Program-made: the position numbers and the translations under genes | Shown: one piece after another, positions 1-8,243 of the stretch | Numbering within the stretch: the first letter of the stretch is position 1 | Layout of the letters: every line of letters begins with the position of its first letter | Notes under the pieces: generated by a model | The model's input: only the letters and a program-made list of their open reading frames with translations | Databases searched by the model: none | Told to the model about the DNA's origin: nothing | Assembly (NCBI GenBank): GCA_023139045.1 | Contig: JAGLOJ010000037.1 | Coordinates: 1-63,724, forward strand | Direction: 5' to 3' | Source: Candidatus Sabulitectum sp. | GTDB taxonomy: Bacteria; Fermentibacterota; Fermentibacteria; Fermentibacterales; JCC-6 | DNA length: 63,724 nucleotides

Positions 1-428
1 GCTGGCAGATTGAAGAATGGCATCGCGTTCTCAAGTCTGGTTGTCGTATCGAAAAACTTGGGCATAAGACAGCAGAGCGATTACGCCGAGTAATTGCAAT
101 TAATCTTGTAATTGCCTGGAGAATAATGCTTATGAAGCAGATGTACAGAAAAACTCCCGAATTGCCAGCCGAAGTATTATTCTCTGATATGGAAATATTA
201 ACTTTAAAAGCTTACGCTAAAAAAAAAGGATTCCGCCCTCCTGACACCGTAGGAGCAGCAATATTTATTGTAGCAAAGTTCGGAGGATACCAAGCCCGTA
301 AAAGCGATCCACCACCTGGCGATCAGATAATATGGCGCGGATACTCTACGCTTCAAATGATGTCCGCTGGCTTTGAACTGTTTATGGGGTTATCGAATGA
401 CAAAGGTTAAAGAGCTTTTTTGGGTACA
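1..428 (+). mobile_element. 3' end of an IS4-family (Tn5/IS50-like) insertion sequence
   Basis: The window opens inside an insertion sequence. Seen: the C-terminal part of a Tn5-type transposase runs to position 410, and the reading frame of a C25 peptidase on the other strand begins within about 20-30 bases. The element therefore ends close to 411-430. The stretch at 418-428 (TGGGTACAAG) loosely resembles the ATACACAAG core of IS50 ends, so I place the border near 428. Inferred: the IS inserted into the peptidase gene. The other IS end and the target duplication lie outside the window. Confidence 0.65.
3..410 (+). CDS. IS4-family transposase, C-terminal fragment (Tn5-like)
   Basis: Reading in frame from position 3 gives WQIEEWHRVLKSGCRIEKLG, which matches the IE-hHrvLKsGC block containing the third catalytic glutamate (E of the YREKK-type signature region) of Tn5/IS50 transposases. 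The end of the protein (RKSDPPPG, then IWRGYSTLQ) matches the Tn5 C-terminal dimerisation domain, where RK-DPPPG and LWRGW are usual. The stop is TAA at 408-410. The N-terminal three quarters are outside the window, so whether the transposase is intact cannot be seen. An internal ATG at 126 is not the true start because the homology extends upstream of it. Confidence 0.85.
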   Translation, partial: WQIEEWHRVLKSGCRIEKLGHKTAERLRRVIAINLVIAWRIMLMKQMYRKTPELPAEVLFSDMEILTLKAYAKKKGFRPPDTVGAAIFIVAKFGGYQARKSDPPPGDQIIWRGYSTLQMMSAGFELFMGLSNDKG

Positions 429-429
429 A

Positions 430-1490
430 GGCAGTCCTAGGTAATCATCATACAAGTGTGTTGGCAGGAACCAGTCTGCAGATCCGTATTCTTCGTCCTC
501 ATGATCACCGATTAAAAGAAGATAGTCCGGTTTCTTCACTGATGCCTGCGGCCAGTATTTCCACATGTGGTCAGTGAATTATCTGATCGTTTCATCTGTA
601 ATAACGGTTTGCCCATCATCCCCAAAATCATCCAGAATGTTTTCGGTAAGAACTGTTGCAACATCAAAGCAGTTTAGTGAAACTCTGTGTTCTGCGAGGT
701 TATCAATGGCTTCATCACACTGCTCATACAGACCGGAAGCACAGATTATAAGATAGTCCGGCATTCTGTCATCCGGTGATTGAGGGCCGTCTGAAGCGTC
801 TACAACACCAAAATATTCAGGCGCCTGGGCATGGGTTTGGTCAACGGGATTGTAACCAACTATCGGGCTGCCCTCGATCATTCTTTGGAATGTACCAAGA
901 CCAACGTTGCTCCATACAGCCTCTGAGCTGTCATAGGAGACAGAAACGCTGAAGCTGGTAACCGCACTCAGAGTACTATCTGCTGCTCTATACAGAGCGG
1001 GGAATAACTGAATTTGAAGCAGTCTCTGGTCGCAAATACGAGTTTCACCAATGAAACGCACTCTTTCTGTAGGCCAGAATGATGTTGAAGCATATGCAGT
1101 GGAATCCTGTGCAAAAGAATCAACTACAGATGGTGTGCAATTGTCGGAAACAAGGATTTGAGCTGGGGCAGGGTATACTGGTTGAATGTTCTGTGTAACT
1201 TCATTGCTGAATGTGAACTCTATTTGCGGGGTCACACTGTCCGGTACTGCCACAAGACAAGTGATCATCGGCAGTTCAGGATACCCAATGCTGTCTGTAA
1301 CCGGTGAATCCGTGAATCTGATAAAGTCCAGATTATCATGCTCAACCTCTTCCCACGACAGAGGAGTTTGCGCGATAAAAACAACTCTTGAGCTATCAGC
1401 AACAGTTGTTCGGATCAGTGGAGTATCGGCGACAACAGCGGTAGAAAGAAGAAAAAGAGCCGCTATTAGTAGCAATCTGCCTGATCTCAT
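430..1490 (-). pseudogene. Gingipain-type C25 peptidase, broken (in-frame TAA, truncated by IS)
   Basis: The start is the ATG at 1490, nine bases after AAGGGG, giving a signal peptide (MRSGRLLLIAALFLLSTAVVA). A C25 propeptide-like region follows (GYPELPMITCLVAVPDS resembles NPELPMISVVVGIP in the intact paralogue at 36608) and then the start of the catalytic domain (MPDYLIICASG). The frame meets TAA at 579-581 but continues without a shift through the C25 block PDYLLLIGDHEDEE, up to the IS border near 430. The His/Cys catalytic part is missing. So there are two lesions: one nonsense codon and loss of the 3' half at the IS. The rest may survive on the far side of the IS. Confidence 0.8.
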
Positions 1491-2263
1491 AGAATTCATC
1501 CCCTTCAGCATGAGTATAGTATACCGTTTAACAAAGAATATGGCAGGAGGCAGGGGGGGCATGTCAATAGTACTCAAATAGGCGATATCCTTCTTGAATT
1601 CCGATGCAGTCTGCTCTTTCAGAAAACTTATAATCAAGGAGTACTAATACAGGCTTATTCTTCTCAGTTCTCTCTCGGAAATTAGTTGTCGATCCCAGTT
1701 ATCCCCAGGGGAAAGGACTTGTCTTTTGCTTTCTCGGTCAGTTTCAGCAGACACAACCATTGAGTCTCTCTTTCAGATGGTATTCCATGTCTTGTTGCAA
1801 GCTCTTTTGCAAAGATCAGGGGGTTGCGATATTTTCTCGAATCGGTGCCTACACCCGGTAGACCTGAGTGAACCGAAGTCCCGCACACTGAATTATTCCC
1901 GAGCCGGAACCAAACGGTCGGTAGATTTAGGAAATCCTGATGCATCTTGAAGGAATAAAGAAACGGGTTCTATTACTCTATGGTATGTATAGTCCCTCAG
2001 CGAGGCAGGGGAGAGAACGCTGTAAAAGCATCGTATGTTCATGCCACAGTGCTAATTCCCACGTCTGAGAGCTTTCTTGCCCATTTAAGAAAAGGGTTCC
2101 AACTAAGAATCATGCGGGATACCATTCCATTTACTTAACGACATTAACCCAGCAAAAAAGTAAGTATTGACATGGATACCGTGCTGACTCATGAAAGTAG
2201 GAGTCGGATGAATTGTTCGATTTGCGACTTTGATGTAATTACTGTAAACCGGGAGAGAATGTT
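1491..2263. other. Gene-poor stretch with no convincing gene
   Basis: No gene is supported over these roughly 770 bases. An 87-codon frame on the minus strand (1682-1945) and a 74-codon frame on the plus strand lack ribosome-binding sites and recognisable domains. They could be remnants. A TTGACA at 2167-2172 has only a poor -10 (CATGAA at 2190) 17 bases downstream; it might serve the small gene that starts at 2264. Confidence 0.4.
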
Positions 2264-2578
2264 ATGAAATTAATACTATTTATTCTTCTTATAACCTGAG
2301 CCGCTGCTTCGTTTGCTGCAGATTTCAGAATCAACAACGAAACAGGAGTCAGCATCTGGTACATTTACATATCGAAATCAACAGACGAGTACTGGGGGGA
2401 TGACTGGCTGGGCGAGAACGAGACCCTCTCAAACGGGTCAGATAAAACTTACAATCTGAATACCTATGATACTTGGGATATCATGCTCATTGATGAGAAT
2501 GAGAACACATACAGTCTTTCAACAACAGTTCATCCAAGTGGTTTTGCCTGGACTGTAACTCCCCAGAGCATGGACTAA
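2264..2578 (+). CDS. Small exported protein with an in-frame TGA at codon 12
   Basis: Function unknown. The ATG at 2264 follows GGGAGAG by six bases. The first 11 codons read MKLILFILLIT, then TGA (2297-2299), then AAASFAADF and about 80 further codons without a stop up to TAA at 2576-2578. If the TGA is read as an amino acid, residues 1-18 form a normal signal peptide with an A-x-A cleavage site, and the mature part is an acidic, Trp/Tyr-rich domain (SIWYIYIS, DEYWGDDWLG, FAWTVTP). A strong intrinsic terminator follows, so this looks like a complete one-gene unit. Either the TGA is read through or recoded, or it is a single nonsense mutation or sequence error. Trp is encoded normally by TGG several times in the same frame. 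Confidence 0.55.
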
Positions 2579-2605
2579 ATTCTGTTAAGAGAAAATTGCA
2601 TGGAC

Positions 2606-2637
2606 AGGAGCCCGTTTATTAGGGCTCCTTTTGTTTG
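2606..2637 (+). terminator. Intrinsic terminator after the 2264 gene
   Basis: A perfect 8-bp stem (AGGAGCCC at 2606-2613, GGGCTCCT at 2622-2629) with an 8-base loop runs straight into a T-rich tail (CCTTTTGTTTG). It lies 28 bases after the stop of the small exported-protein gene and supports that gene being transcribed. Confidence 0.85.
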
Positions 2638-2936
2638 TGAAGTGATGAAAGAACTCTTACTCAAACATGAGATACTCTTTTCCGGTGCAGCGAATCACCA
2701 CCGGCAATATTGCTCTGTGAGTTTTACAGAAAATCCGGCAGGGTTCTCAAGAGAAGCATTACCGGTGTTAGCGACTAACCGGCGAACTGCCGGGTTTCTG
2801 CCCGCTATCAGGTAATCGCTGGCAGATTTGCTGGCGACTGGTCAGAAGACCAAGCGCAATTACAATAACAAAGTACCCCGGAATAAGAGTAGATATTTAT
2901 TGCTTCTGTCTTGTCAATATTCAGGAAAGTGTTTCA
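2638..2936. other. Intergenic stretch with two tandem hairpins
   Basis: No gene is supported. Two adjacent short inverted repeats are visible: GTTAG-CGA-CTAAC (2767-2779) and CCGGC-GAACT-GCCGG (2779-2793). They lie between the terminator of the upstream gene and the 3' end of ptb, which is on the other strand. Neither has a clean T tail, so a terminator role for ptb is only possible. Confidence 0.35.
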
Positions 2937-3869
2937 TTACGTAGCTTCCCCGAGGGCTCTGCCCTCGGAGATGGCCCTGGCCATTGCCATTGAATTAAGC
3001 CTGTTACTGTCGTGGTCGGAACGGGAATTCAGAACAGCGGGAACAGCCGCTCCGAATACAAGTCCGCCCCATACTGCGTTCCCGTGGAATTTGTAACTCT
3101 TGCCAAGGGCATTGGCTGTTTCAAGGTTGGGGGATAGAATCATGTCCGGTCTGCCGCAGACCTCCGAGTGTTCAAGCTTTTTTGCGGCCGCGCATTCCTC
3201 CGATATTGCCGCGTCATAGCCAAGGGGTCCTTCCACGATGAAGCCCGGAAACTGCCCCTTTGCAGACATCACCGCGAGGGCAGCCGCATCAACAGTGGAT
3301 TGCATTTTCGGGTCGACTGTTTCCACAGCGGCCAGTGCCGCAACCCTGACCGGTTCCACTCCCAGGGCTTTCCACAGGGGTGATGTGTTCCTTATGACAG
3401 CCGCCTTCTCTCCAAGGTCGGGATTGATGAGAATGGCGTTGTCCGTAATTGCGAGAAAGCTGGAAAGGGAAGGCATCTCAAAAAGACTCAGGTTTGAGAG
3501 TACGGAAGAAGCTCTGATGCCGGTTTCGGAATCCAGTATGGCTTTTATGTATGCTTTGGATTTTACACTGCCTTTTACAAGAATCTCTGCGCCGTAGTCC
3601 TTTACTGCCTTTACGGCTTCCATGCTCATGTCGGAGTCCGATGAAGCGGTCAGCACTTCGTAAAGTGCAGGATCGTCACCGGATTCGAGAATAATCCGCA
3701 TAATATGTTCTTTCTGACCCGCCAGAAAACACTTGCCTATGAAACCCAGCTCGTGTCCCTTTTTCAGGCTGGCGATAACCCTGGAGTCCGCTCCACCGGC
3801 AACTGCCACAGGAACCGGGGATAGCCCCGTAACAGCCCTTATCAGATCTTCGAAGTTTCTAATACTCAC
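2937..3869 (-). CDS. ptb: Phosphate butyryltransferase
   Basis: Transfers an acyl group between CoA and phosphate (butyryl-CoA + Pi to butyryl-phosphate + CoA). The 310-residue length and overall pattern fit the phosphate acetyl/butaryl transferase family: N-terminal VAVAGGADSRVIASLKKGHE, and the C-terminal VEGPLGYDAAISEECAA and GRPDMILSPNLETANAL blocks that line the CoA/phosphate site. The start ATG overlaps the stop of the butyrate kinase gene (ATGA), so the two are translationally coupled. With that kinase it makes ATP by substrate-level phosphorylation during butyrate (or branched-chain acid) formation. The exact acyl specificity cannot be read from sequence. Confidence 0.93.
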   Translation of the reverse strand: MSIRNFEDLIRAVTGLSPVPVAVAGGADSRVIASLKKGHELGFIGKCFLAGQKEHIMRIILESGDDPALYEVLTASSDSDMSMEAVKAVKDYGAEILVKGSVKSKAYIKAILDSETGIRASSVLSNLSLFEMPSLSSFLAITDNAILINPDLGEKAAVIRNTSPLWKALGVEPVRVAALAAVETVDPKMQSTVDAAALAVMSAKGQFPGFIVEGPLGYDAAISEECAAAKKLEHSEVCGRPDMILSPNLETANALGKSYKFHGNAVWGGLVFGAAVPAVLNSRSDHDSNRLNSMAMARAISEGRALGEAT

Positions 3870-5050
3870 ACCCTGCTCCTTTCCCCGAAGGAGACAGGCT
3901 TGAAAATTCCGTCTTCAGTCCGGAAGTTCTGCAGGGGGTCAATTGCCTTTCCTGTTAGAATGCAATCCGGCCACTGAAGCGGCTTCTCTACACCGGCAAG
4001 AACCCTGTGAATGGAAGAGGCAATCGCCTCATTCTCGTTTTCACCGGGGAAGATGTAAACCGGGGCAAGATTGCTGCATTTTCGAGTTACCTCATCGACC
4101 AGATGCTTTGCGTTGGCTACTCCTCCTGTAAGAACGATACCGTGGATGTTAAAATCAAGCACAGAGGCCATGGAGCCTATTTCCTTGCATATCTGGTAGA
4201 TCATAGCATCGTAGATGAACTGGGCGAATCCGTCTCCGTTCCCGGCCCTGCGTGCTACTTCGCGAACATCCTTTGTGCCAAGGTAGGCGTAAAGACCTCC
4301 TGCTCCATAGAGTTTCTTGAACATCTCTTCTCTGGTATAGCGCCCGGAGAAACAGGCATCCAGAAGGGGAATCGGGGGTACACCGCCGGCCCTTTCGGGG
4401 GTGAATGGAGCTCCTTCCATTCGGTTGTCGCTGTCAATTATTCTGCCGCCGGCAAGGGGAGCTATGGAGTAACCGCCTCCGAGATGGCAGGCAACACACC
4501 TGATCTCATCGAACTGAAGGGAAAGCTGCGCTGCCAGCTTTCTCACAGTGGCTCGAATGTTCAGAGAGTGAACATAGGAAAACCTTGGCAGTTCAGGAAC
4601 ACCTGATATTCTGGCAACGGGAGTTATTTCATCCACCCCGACAGGGTCAGCTACAAAGGCTGGAACCCCCAGAGTAGTCGCCAGCCTGAAAGACAGTGGT
4701 GCTCCCAGGTTTGAGGCGTGCTGATAGACAGGAGTGTTCAGACTGAAGTCTGCCAGTTGAGAGTTTACTTTTATGAGCCCGCTGGGTACGGGGGGAAGCA
4801 TCCCGCCCAAAGAACCCACAGCAGCGACAGCGGCACCTTCAGGGATGTTGCTCTCGAAATATTCCCTTACAAACTTTTCCCTGTAATCAACCTGAGCGCT
4901 GATACCGGGAAAACTGTGGACCATATCGTCTGGATGCTCTATGGTTCTACCACATAAAACTTCAACATTTTTGTTGTTTCCAATGCAGTAGATGGAGCAT
5001 TTCGTGATTGTAGAACCGGTGTTGAGCACTAATATCAATTCCCCGTTCAC
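3866..5050 (-). CDS. buk: Butyrate kinase
   Basis: Phosphorylates ADP from butyryl-phosphate and releases butyrate. Acetokinase-superfamily motifs are clear: ELILVLNTGSTITK at the start, HLGGGYSIAPLAGGRIIDSD (phosphate 2) and the C-terminal GIVLTGGVANAKHL (adenosine). I choose the GTG at 5050, six bases after GGGAGG, because the fold begins immediately after it; an ATG at 5116 would add 22 unlikely residues. This gives 394 residues, somewhat longer than the usual 355-375, mostly from a C-terminal tail. It ends in TGA and overlaps ptb by four bases. A branched-chain acid kinase role is the alternative. Confidence 0.92.
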   Translation of the reverse strand: MNGELILVLNTGSTITKCSIYCIGNNKNVEVLCGRTIEHPDDMVHSFPGISAQVDYREKFVREYFESNIPEGAAVAAVGSLGGMLPPVPSGLIKVNSQLADFSLNTPVYQHASNLGAPLSFRLATTLGVPAFVADPVGVDEITPVARISGVPELPRFSYVHSLNIRATVRKLAAQLSLQFDEIRCVACHLGGGYSIAPLAGGRIIDSDNRMEGAPFTPERAGGVPPIPLLDACFSGRYTREEMFKKLYGAGGLYAYLGTKDVREVARRAGNGDGFAQFIYDAMIYQICKEIGSMASVLDFNIHGIVLTGGVANAKHLVDEVTRKCSNLAPVYIFPGENENEAIASSIHRVLAGVEKPLQWPDCILTGKAIDPLQNFRTEDGIFKPVSFGERSRV

Positions 5051-5558
5051 AGGCACCTCCCTGGTACTGGCATCTGAAAAGGAAAAACTGTCTTTGCAAT
5101 TCCGGTGAGTATCCAATCGCAGAAAATATACTGAAGCGATTTACAGTAACACACCGGCAGGTACTGCTTCCATCTGACAGTGCCTGTCTGCATCCAATTC
5201 TTCGGTGAATAGAAAAGAAGTGCCGCCAGATCTGTCTGCAGGCGTTTCATATTGCAGTAATAGAACAGAGAAGACAGAGAGTGGGGAAGTGAACAGGTGA
5301 ACTGGAAATTCTGTTACTGTTATGTTAACTGCAACGATGAATGAAATTGGTTTCACTGTTAGAGAATTGTGATCGTACTTGAAAGCAACTCGAGGTAATC
5401 TTCATTAATCTTTTCTATCTCTGACCTTTGCTCCTGGCTTTCTGTTTCGATTGACAGGTTTTTCCCGGTTGCAGTCACAAGGGAGGGTGTTCAGCGCAGG
5501 ATTGATCATTAATTCTGTAAATCCATGACTTGATATCGCTGAGATAGGAAATACTCGA
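5051..5558. other. Intergenic region with a possible Rex-like site and a decayed reading frame
   Basis: No intact gene is supported in about 500 bases. On the minus strand, 5478-5359 encodes 39 protein-like residues ending LELLSSTITIL and stop; a one-base shift upstream would join it to an ATG frame starting MINPALN at 5509, so it may be a frameshifted small gene. At 5327-5344 the minus strand reads TTGCAGTTAACATAACAG, whose ends match the Rex box upstream of rex (TTG...ATAACAG). It would lie about 280 bases upstream of buk. Confidence 0.3.
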
Positions 5559-5912
5559 ATGGCAATCTCTGATGAGTTCCTCTGCTACGTGCTGGATCAG
5601 TTTTCAGAACTTGGTGTGACTTATCGCAAGATGTTTGGCGGTGCCGGTCTCTACCATCAGGGGAAAGTGTTTGGTCTTATTGCCGATGATGTCGTGTACC
5701 TCAAAGTTGATGATTCGAACAGGAAAAACTATATGGATGCCGGCTCCCCGCAATTCAAGCCATTTCCTGACAAAGACATGTTTATGCCGTATTATGAGAT
5801 TCCATCTTCCGTGCTGGAAGACCCGGATGAGCTTTGTGAATGGGCTCTGGAGTCACTGCAGATACCTTCTTACGTTCGGCAAAAAGGTATCAGGAAAAGA
5901 AATGAAGAGTAA
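5559..5912 (+). CDS. TfoX/Sxy N-terminal-domain protein
   Basis: A 117-residue protein made of a single TfoX N-terminal domain: LDQFSELGVTYRKMFGGAGLY near the N terminus, then a GKVFGLIADDVVYLKV strand pair and FMPYYEIPSSVLEDPDEL near the end. Stand-alone TfoX-N proteins are widespread. Some are linked to competence (Sxy of Haemophilus carries this domain plus a C-terminal one), but most have no known function. No C-terminal TfoX domain is present. The neighbours give no clue; the gene stands alone between oppositely oriented genes. Confidence 0.85.
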   Translation: MAISDEFLCYVLDQFSELGVTYRKMFGGAGLYHQGKVFGLIADDVVYLKVDDSNRKNYMDAGSPQFKPFPDKDMFMPYYEIPSSVLEDPDELCEWALESLQIPSYVRQKGIRKRNEE

Positions 5913-5977
5913 ACATTGAGGAGCTTCACAGGTAGAGACATCTGTTGCAGTTGAGCGTACTAACGGTTTTCATCCTG

Positions 5978-6733
5978 TCAGCGGATTGATTGCAGAATTT
6001 CGGTGATTATCTCTGGACGCCAGACGATTCCGATCTCAGCATCCAGATACTGGGCGGAGTAGATACCCATGAAACGGGTTGATACATTTTCACCGGAAGA
6101 ACATTCAAAGGAGCGCAGTACAACAGGTGCTCCCGACATACCCTCGCGGGTTGTCGCATCAACCAGAAAAGCCCTTGCTCCTTCAACATCCAGATCATAC
6201 TCTGAAGCCAGATGTGCTGTTTTCCATATGGGCATTTTTCCGGTGGAAGCTCTCCCGTACGGGAAGCCGATTATGTACAGGGTAATCCCTGGCATCACGG
6301 TTAGATCTGTCTCTGCTTGAGAGAGGCTAAGAGTATGAATAAGAGCACCATGGGGAATATTTTCAAGTGGAAGAACTGCTGCATCTGCATTTTCGTACCT
6401 GTGCGTTATCCATCTGGGGCTGACATCTTCGTTGTAGAGTGACTCCACACCGACGATCCACTCTCCCGGAAGTGGACCATGAAACCATAGATGCAATTCG
6501 ACTGGTTTTGAGGAGTCCGGTGCCAGTGGAGTGTTGTTGAAGAATTCGATTCCTGTGAAAACATGCTGGTTTGTTACAAGATAAATGCGGGAGTCATGTT
6601 CGACGAGGAAACCGGTTCCGGAGAAAACATACTGACCATCGGTGACTACGTTCAGATACAGGCTCTGAAGACTCAGCGGGTCATAGCTGCCGGACAGTGC
6701 AACGAAAAGAAGAATGGTAATGGTAGTAATCAT
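5978..6733 (-). CDS. Secreted trypsin-like serine protease
   Basis: A 251-residue exported protein. I choose the ATG at 6733, five bases after GGAG, because it begins a signal peptide (MITTITILLFVALSG); a start at 6793 would add 20 residues with no ribosome-binding site. The S1-fold triad is visible: His in YLVTNQHVF, Asp in ENADAAVLPL and Ser in TREGMSGAPVVL. GMSGAP replaces the classical GDSGGP, as in many V8/HtrA-like bacterial proteases. There is no PDZ domain. It probably acts in the periplasm or outside the cell; the substrate is unknown. Confidence 0.75.
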   Translation of the reverse strand: MITTITILLFVALSGSYDPLSLQSLYLNVVTDGQYVFSGTGFLVEHDSRIYLVTNQHVFTGIEFFNNTPLAPDSSKPVELHLWFHGPLPGEWIVGVESLYNEDVSPRWITHRYENADAAVLPLENIPHGALIHTLSLSQAETDLTVMPGITLYIIGFPYGRASTGKMPIWKTAHLASEYDLDVEGARAFLVDATTREGMSGAPVVLRSFECSSGENVSTRFMGIYSAQYLDAEIGIVWRPEIITEILQSIR

Positions 6734-6831
6734 ACTTGCTCCACTCTTTCGGGTTGTTACAGATAATAATACATTGAAATCTGCAGAAAGCAAACTGGAT
6801 TACCCGACGTGAAACATGAAGTGTTGCAGTA

Positions 6832-6857
6832 GAAAAAAGCCGACCCGAAGGCCGGCT
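6832..6857 (-). terminator. Intrinsic terminator of the SufS-like gene
   Basis: Read on the minus strand, AGCCGGCC-TTCG-GGTCGGCT forms an 8-bp stem with one G-U pair, capped by a stable UUCG tetraloop and followed by six T. It begins seven bases after the stop of the cysteine-desulfurase-like gene. Confidence 0.9.
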
Positions 6858-6863
6858 TAATAA

Positions 6864-8243
6864 TCATCGATTGAATTTGAAGTAATCATCAAAAGGTTCT
6901 GAATACCCTTTGGGAACATACTCTCCGGTCTCTTTTACTACTTCGTAATCGCCTTTATAGTCTCCGGCAGCAACTTTAATGAGCATGTCAATCAATCTGT
7001 CCACATCTTCAGTTGTGCTGTAGCATCCCAGGCTCATTCTTACCATACCGGGCATCTTGGATTTGTCTCCGGCAAGAAATTCATCTCTCCATGATTCAGC
7101 TTCTTCATCTGAAAGATTGAGAAGACTTACAACGTAGGGGTGGGCGCAGAAACATCCGCTTCTGACTCCAATACCTCCCTCGTAGCCCAGCACAGCAGCA
7201 AGAAGTGCATGAGGGATTCCATCGATGTTGAATGGGATGACGCCAACTCTGTCAATTTTCTCGGGGTCGTTTTCGCCGTAAATGATGATTCCGGGAACTT
7301 CCTTAAGACGATTGAGAGCATACTTTGTAAGTACAATTTCATGTTTCTCAATATTTTTCATTGTGTATTTCATCAGAGCCAGTGCTGAAGCCGCCATGGC
7401 TACTGCTCCTGCCACATTAGGGCTGCCGGCCTCTTCTTTGTCTGGAAGACCTGCCCAGTACACTTCATTGGGGGTAACTACACTGACAGTACCGCCACCG
7501 CTGTAGTCCGGGGAGCAGTTGAGGAATGCATGTTTGGGGCCGATAAGAACGCCGGTGCCGTAGGGAGCGTACATCTTGTGACCGGCCAGTGCTACGAAAT
7601 CAAGGTGTTCCGGGTCATTATCCGGCTTCATATCAATTTCGCGGTGCGGTGCCAGCTGTGCGGCATCAATCAGAATGAGAGAGCCGGCTTCATGTACCTT
7701 TCTGGCAAGTCGGTGAATCGGTTGAATGTATCCTGTGACATTCGCAGCTCCGGCTACAGCAACAAGGGTCAGATTGTCTTTGTATTGCGCAAGCTTGCGG
7801 TCAAAATCGTCTTCGTCAAGTCTTCCATCCGAGAGTATATCAACATGAACTACTTTAAAGTGGTCGCGCCAGGGAAGATCGTTGGAGTGGTGTTCCATGC
7901 GCGTTGTGATCACAACGCAGTCTTTACCGGAAGGAAGAGAATGTGCCAGCTTATTGATTGCTTCCGAGGCGTTCTTGCCGAAAATAACAGTATTCTGCGT
8001 CAGATCAGCTTTTACAAACTCAGCGATGATATTGCGGGCTTCATCAAAAATTCTGGTACTTAAGCGGGACTTGAACCCCGTTCCTCTGTGTACACTGGAG
8101 TAGTAGGGCATGAAGTCGTTCAGAGCCTGAACAGAGGCCATCATGGGAGGAGAACTTGCCCCATTATCAAGATTAACATAAGTGACGGTTGATCCGTCAA
8201 GTACAGGAGTCTCCCTGTCAAGACCAAGAATTCTGTCTCTCAT
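6864..8243 (-). CDS. SufS-like cysteine desulfurase / class V aminotransferase
   Basis: A 459-residue PLP enzyme of the class V aminotransferase fold. Seen: N-terminal TYVNLDNGASSPPM substrate loop, PLP-phosphate region FGKNASEAIN, His in TRMEHHSNDLPW, Asp in ILIDAAQLAPH, the PLP-binding Lys in LAGHKMYAPYGTG, and a catalytic-type Cys in VRSGCFCAHP (RSG-C-CAHP is the SufS/CsdA signature). It probably abstracts sulfur from cysteine for Fe-S clusters or other uses. At about 50 residues longer than typical SufS and with no suf genes beside it, it belongs to a less-studied subgroup; an isopenicillin-epimerase-like or selenocysteine-lyase role is possible. GGTGG precedes the ATG. It forms a one-gene unit with its own terminator. 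Confidence 0.8.
   Translation of the reverse strand: MRDRILGLDRETPVLDGSTVTYVNLDNGASSPPMMASVQALNDFMPYYSSVHRGTGFKSRLSTRIFDEARNIIAEFVKADLTQNTVIFGKNASEAINKLAHSLPSGKDCVVITTRMEHHSNDLPWRDHFKVVHVDILSDGRLDEDDFDRKLAQYKDNLTLVAVAGAANVTGYIQPIHRLARKVHEAGSLILIDAAQLAPHREIDMKPDNDPEHLDFVALAGHKMYAPYGTGVLIGPKHAFLNCSPDYSGGGTVSVVTPNEVYWAGLPDKEEAGSPNVAGAVAMAASALALMKYTMKNIEKHEIVLTKYALNRLKEVPGIIIYGENDPEKIDRVGVIPFNIDGIPHALLAAVLGYEGGIGVRSGCFCAHPYVVSLLNLSDEEAESWRDEFLAGDKSKMPGMVRMSLGCYSTTEDVDRLIDMLIKVAAGDYKGDYEVVKETGEYVPKGYSEPFDDYFKFNR

Noticed and set aside
1682-1950. Two overlapping reading frames of 74 and 87 codons on opposite strands
   Set aside because: No ribosome-binding site, no recognisable domain and no support from neighbours; kept only as possible remnants.
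2600-2815. 71-codon plus-strand frame after the small exported gene
   Set aside because: It starts inside the terminator hairpin of the preceding gene and its translation looks non-coding.
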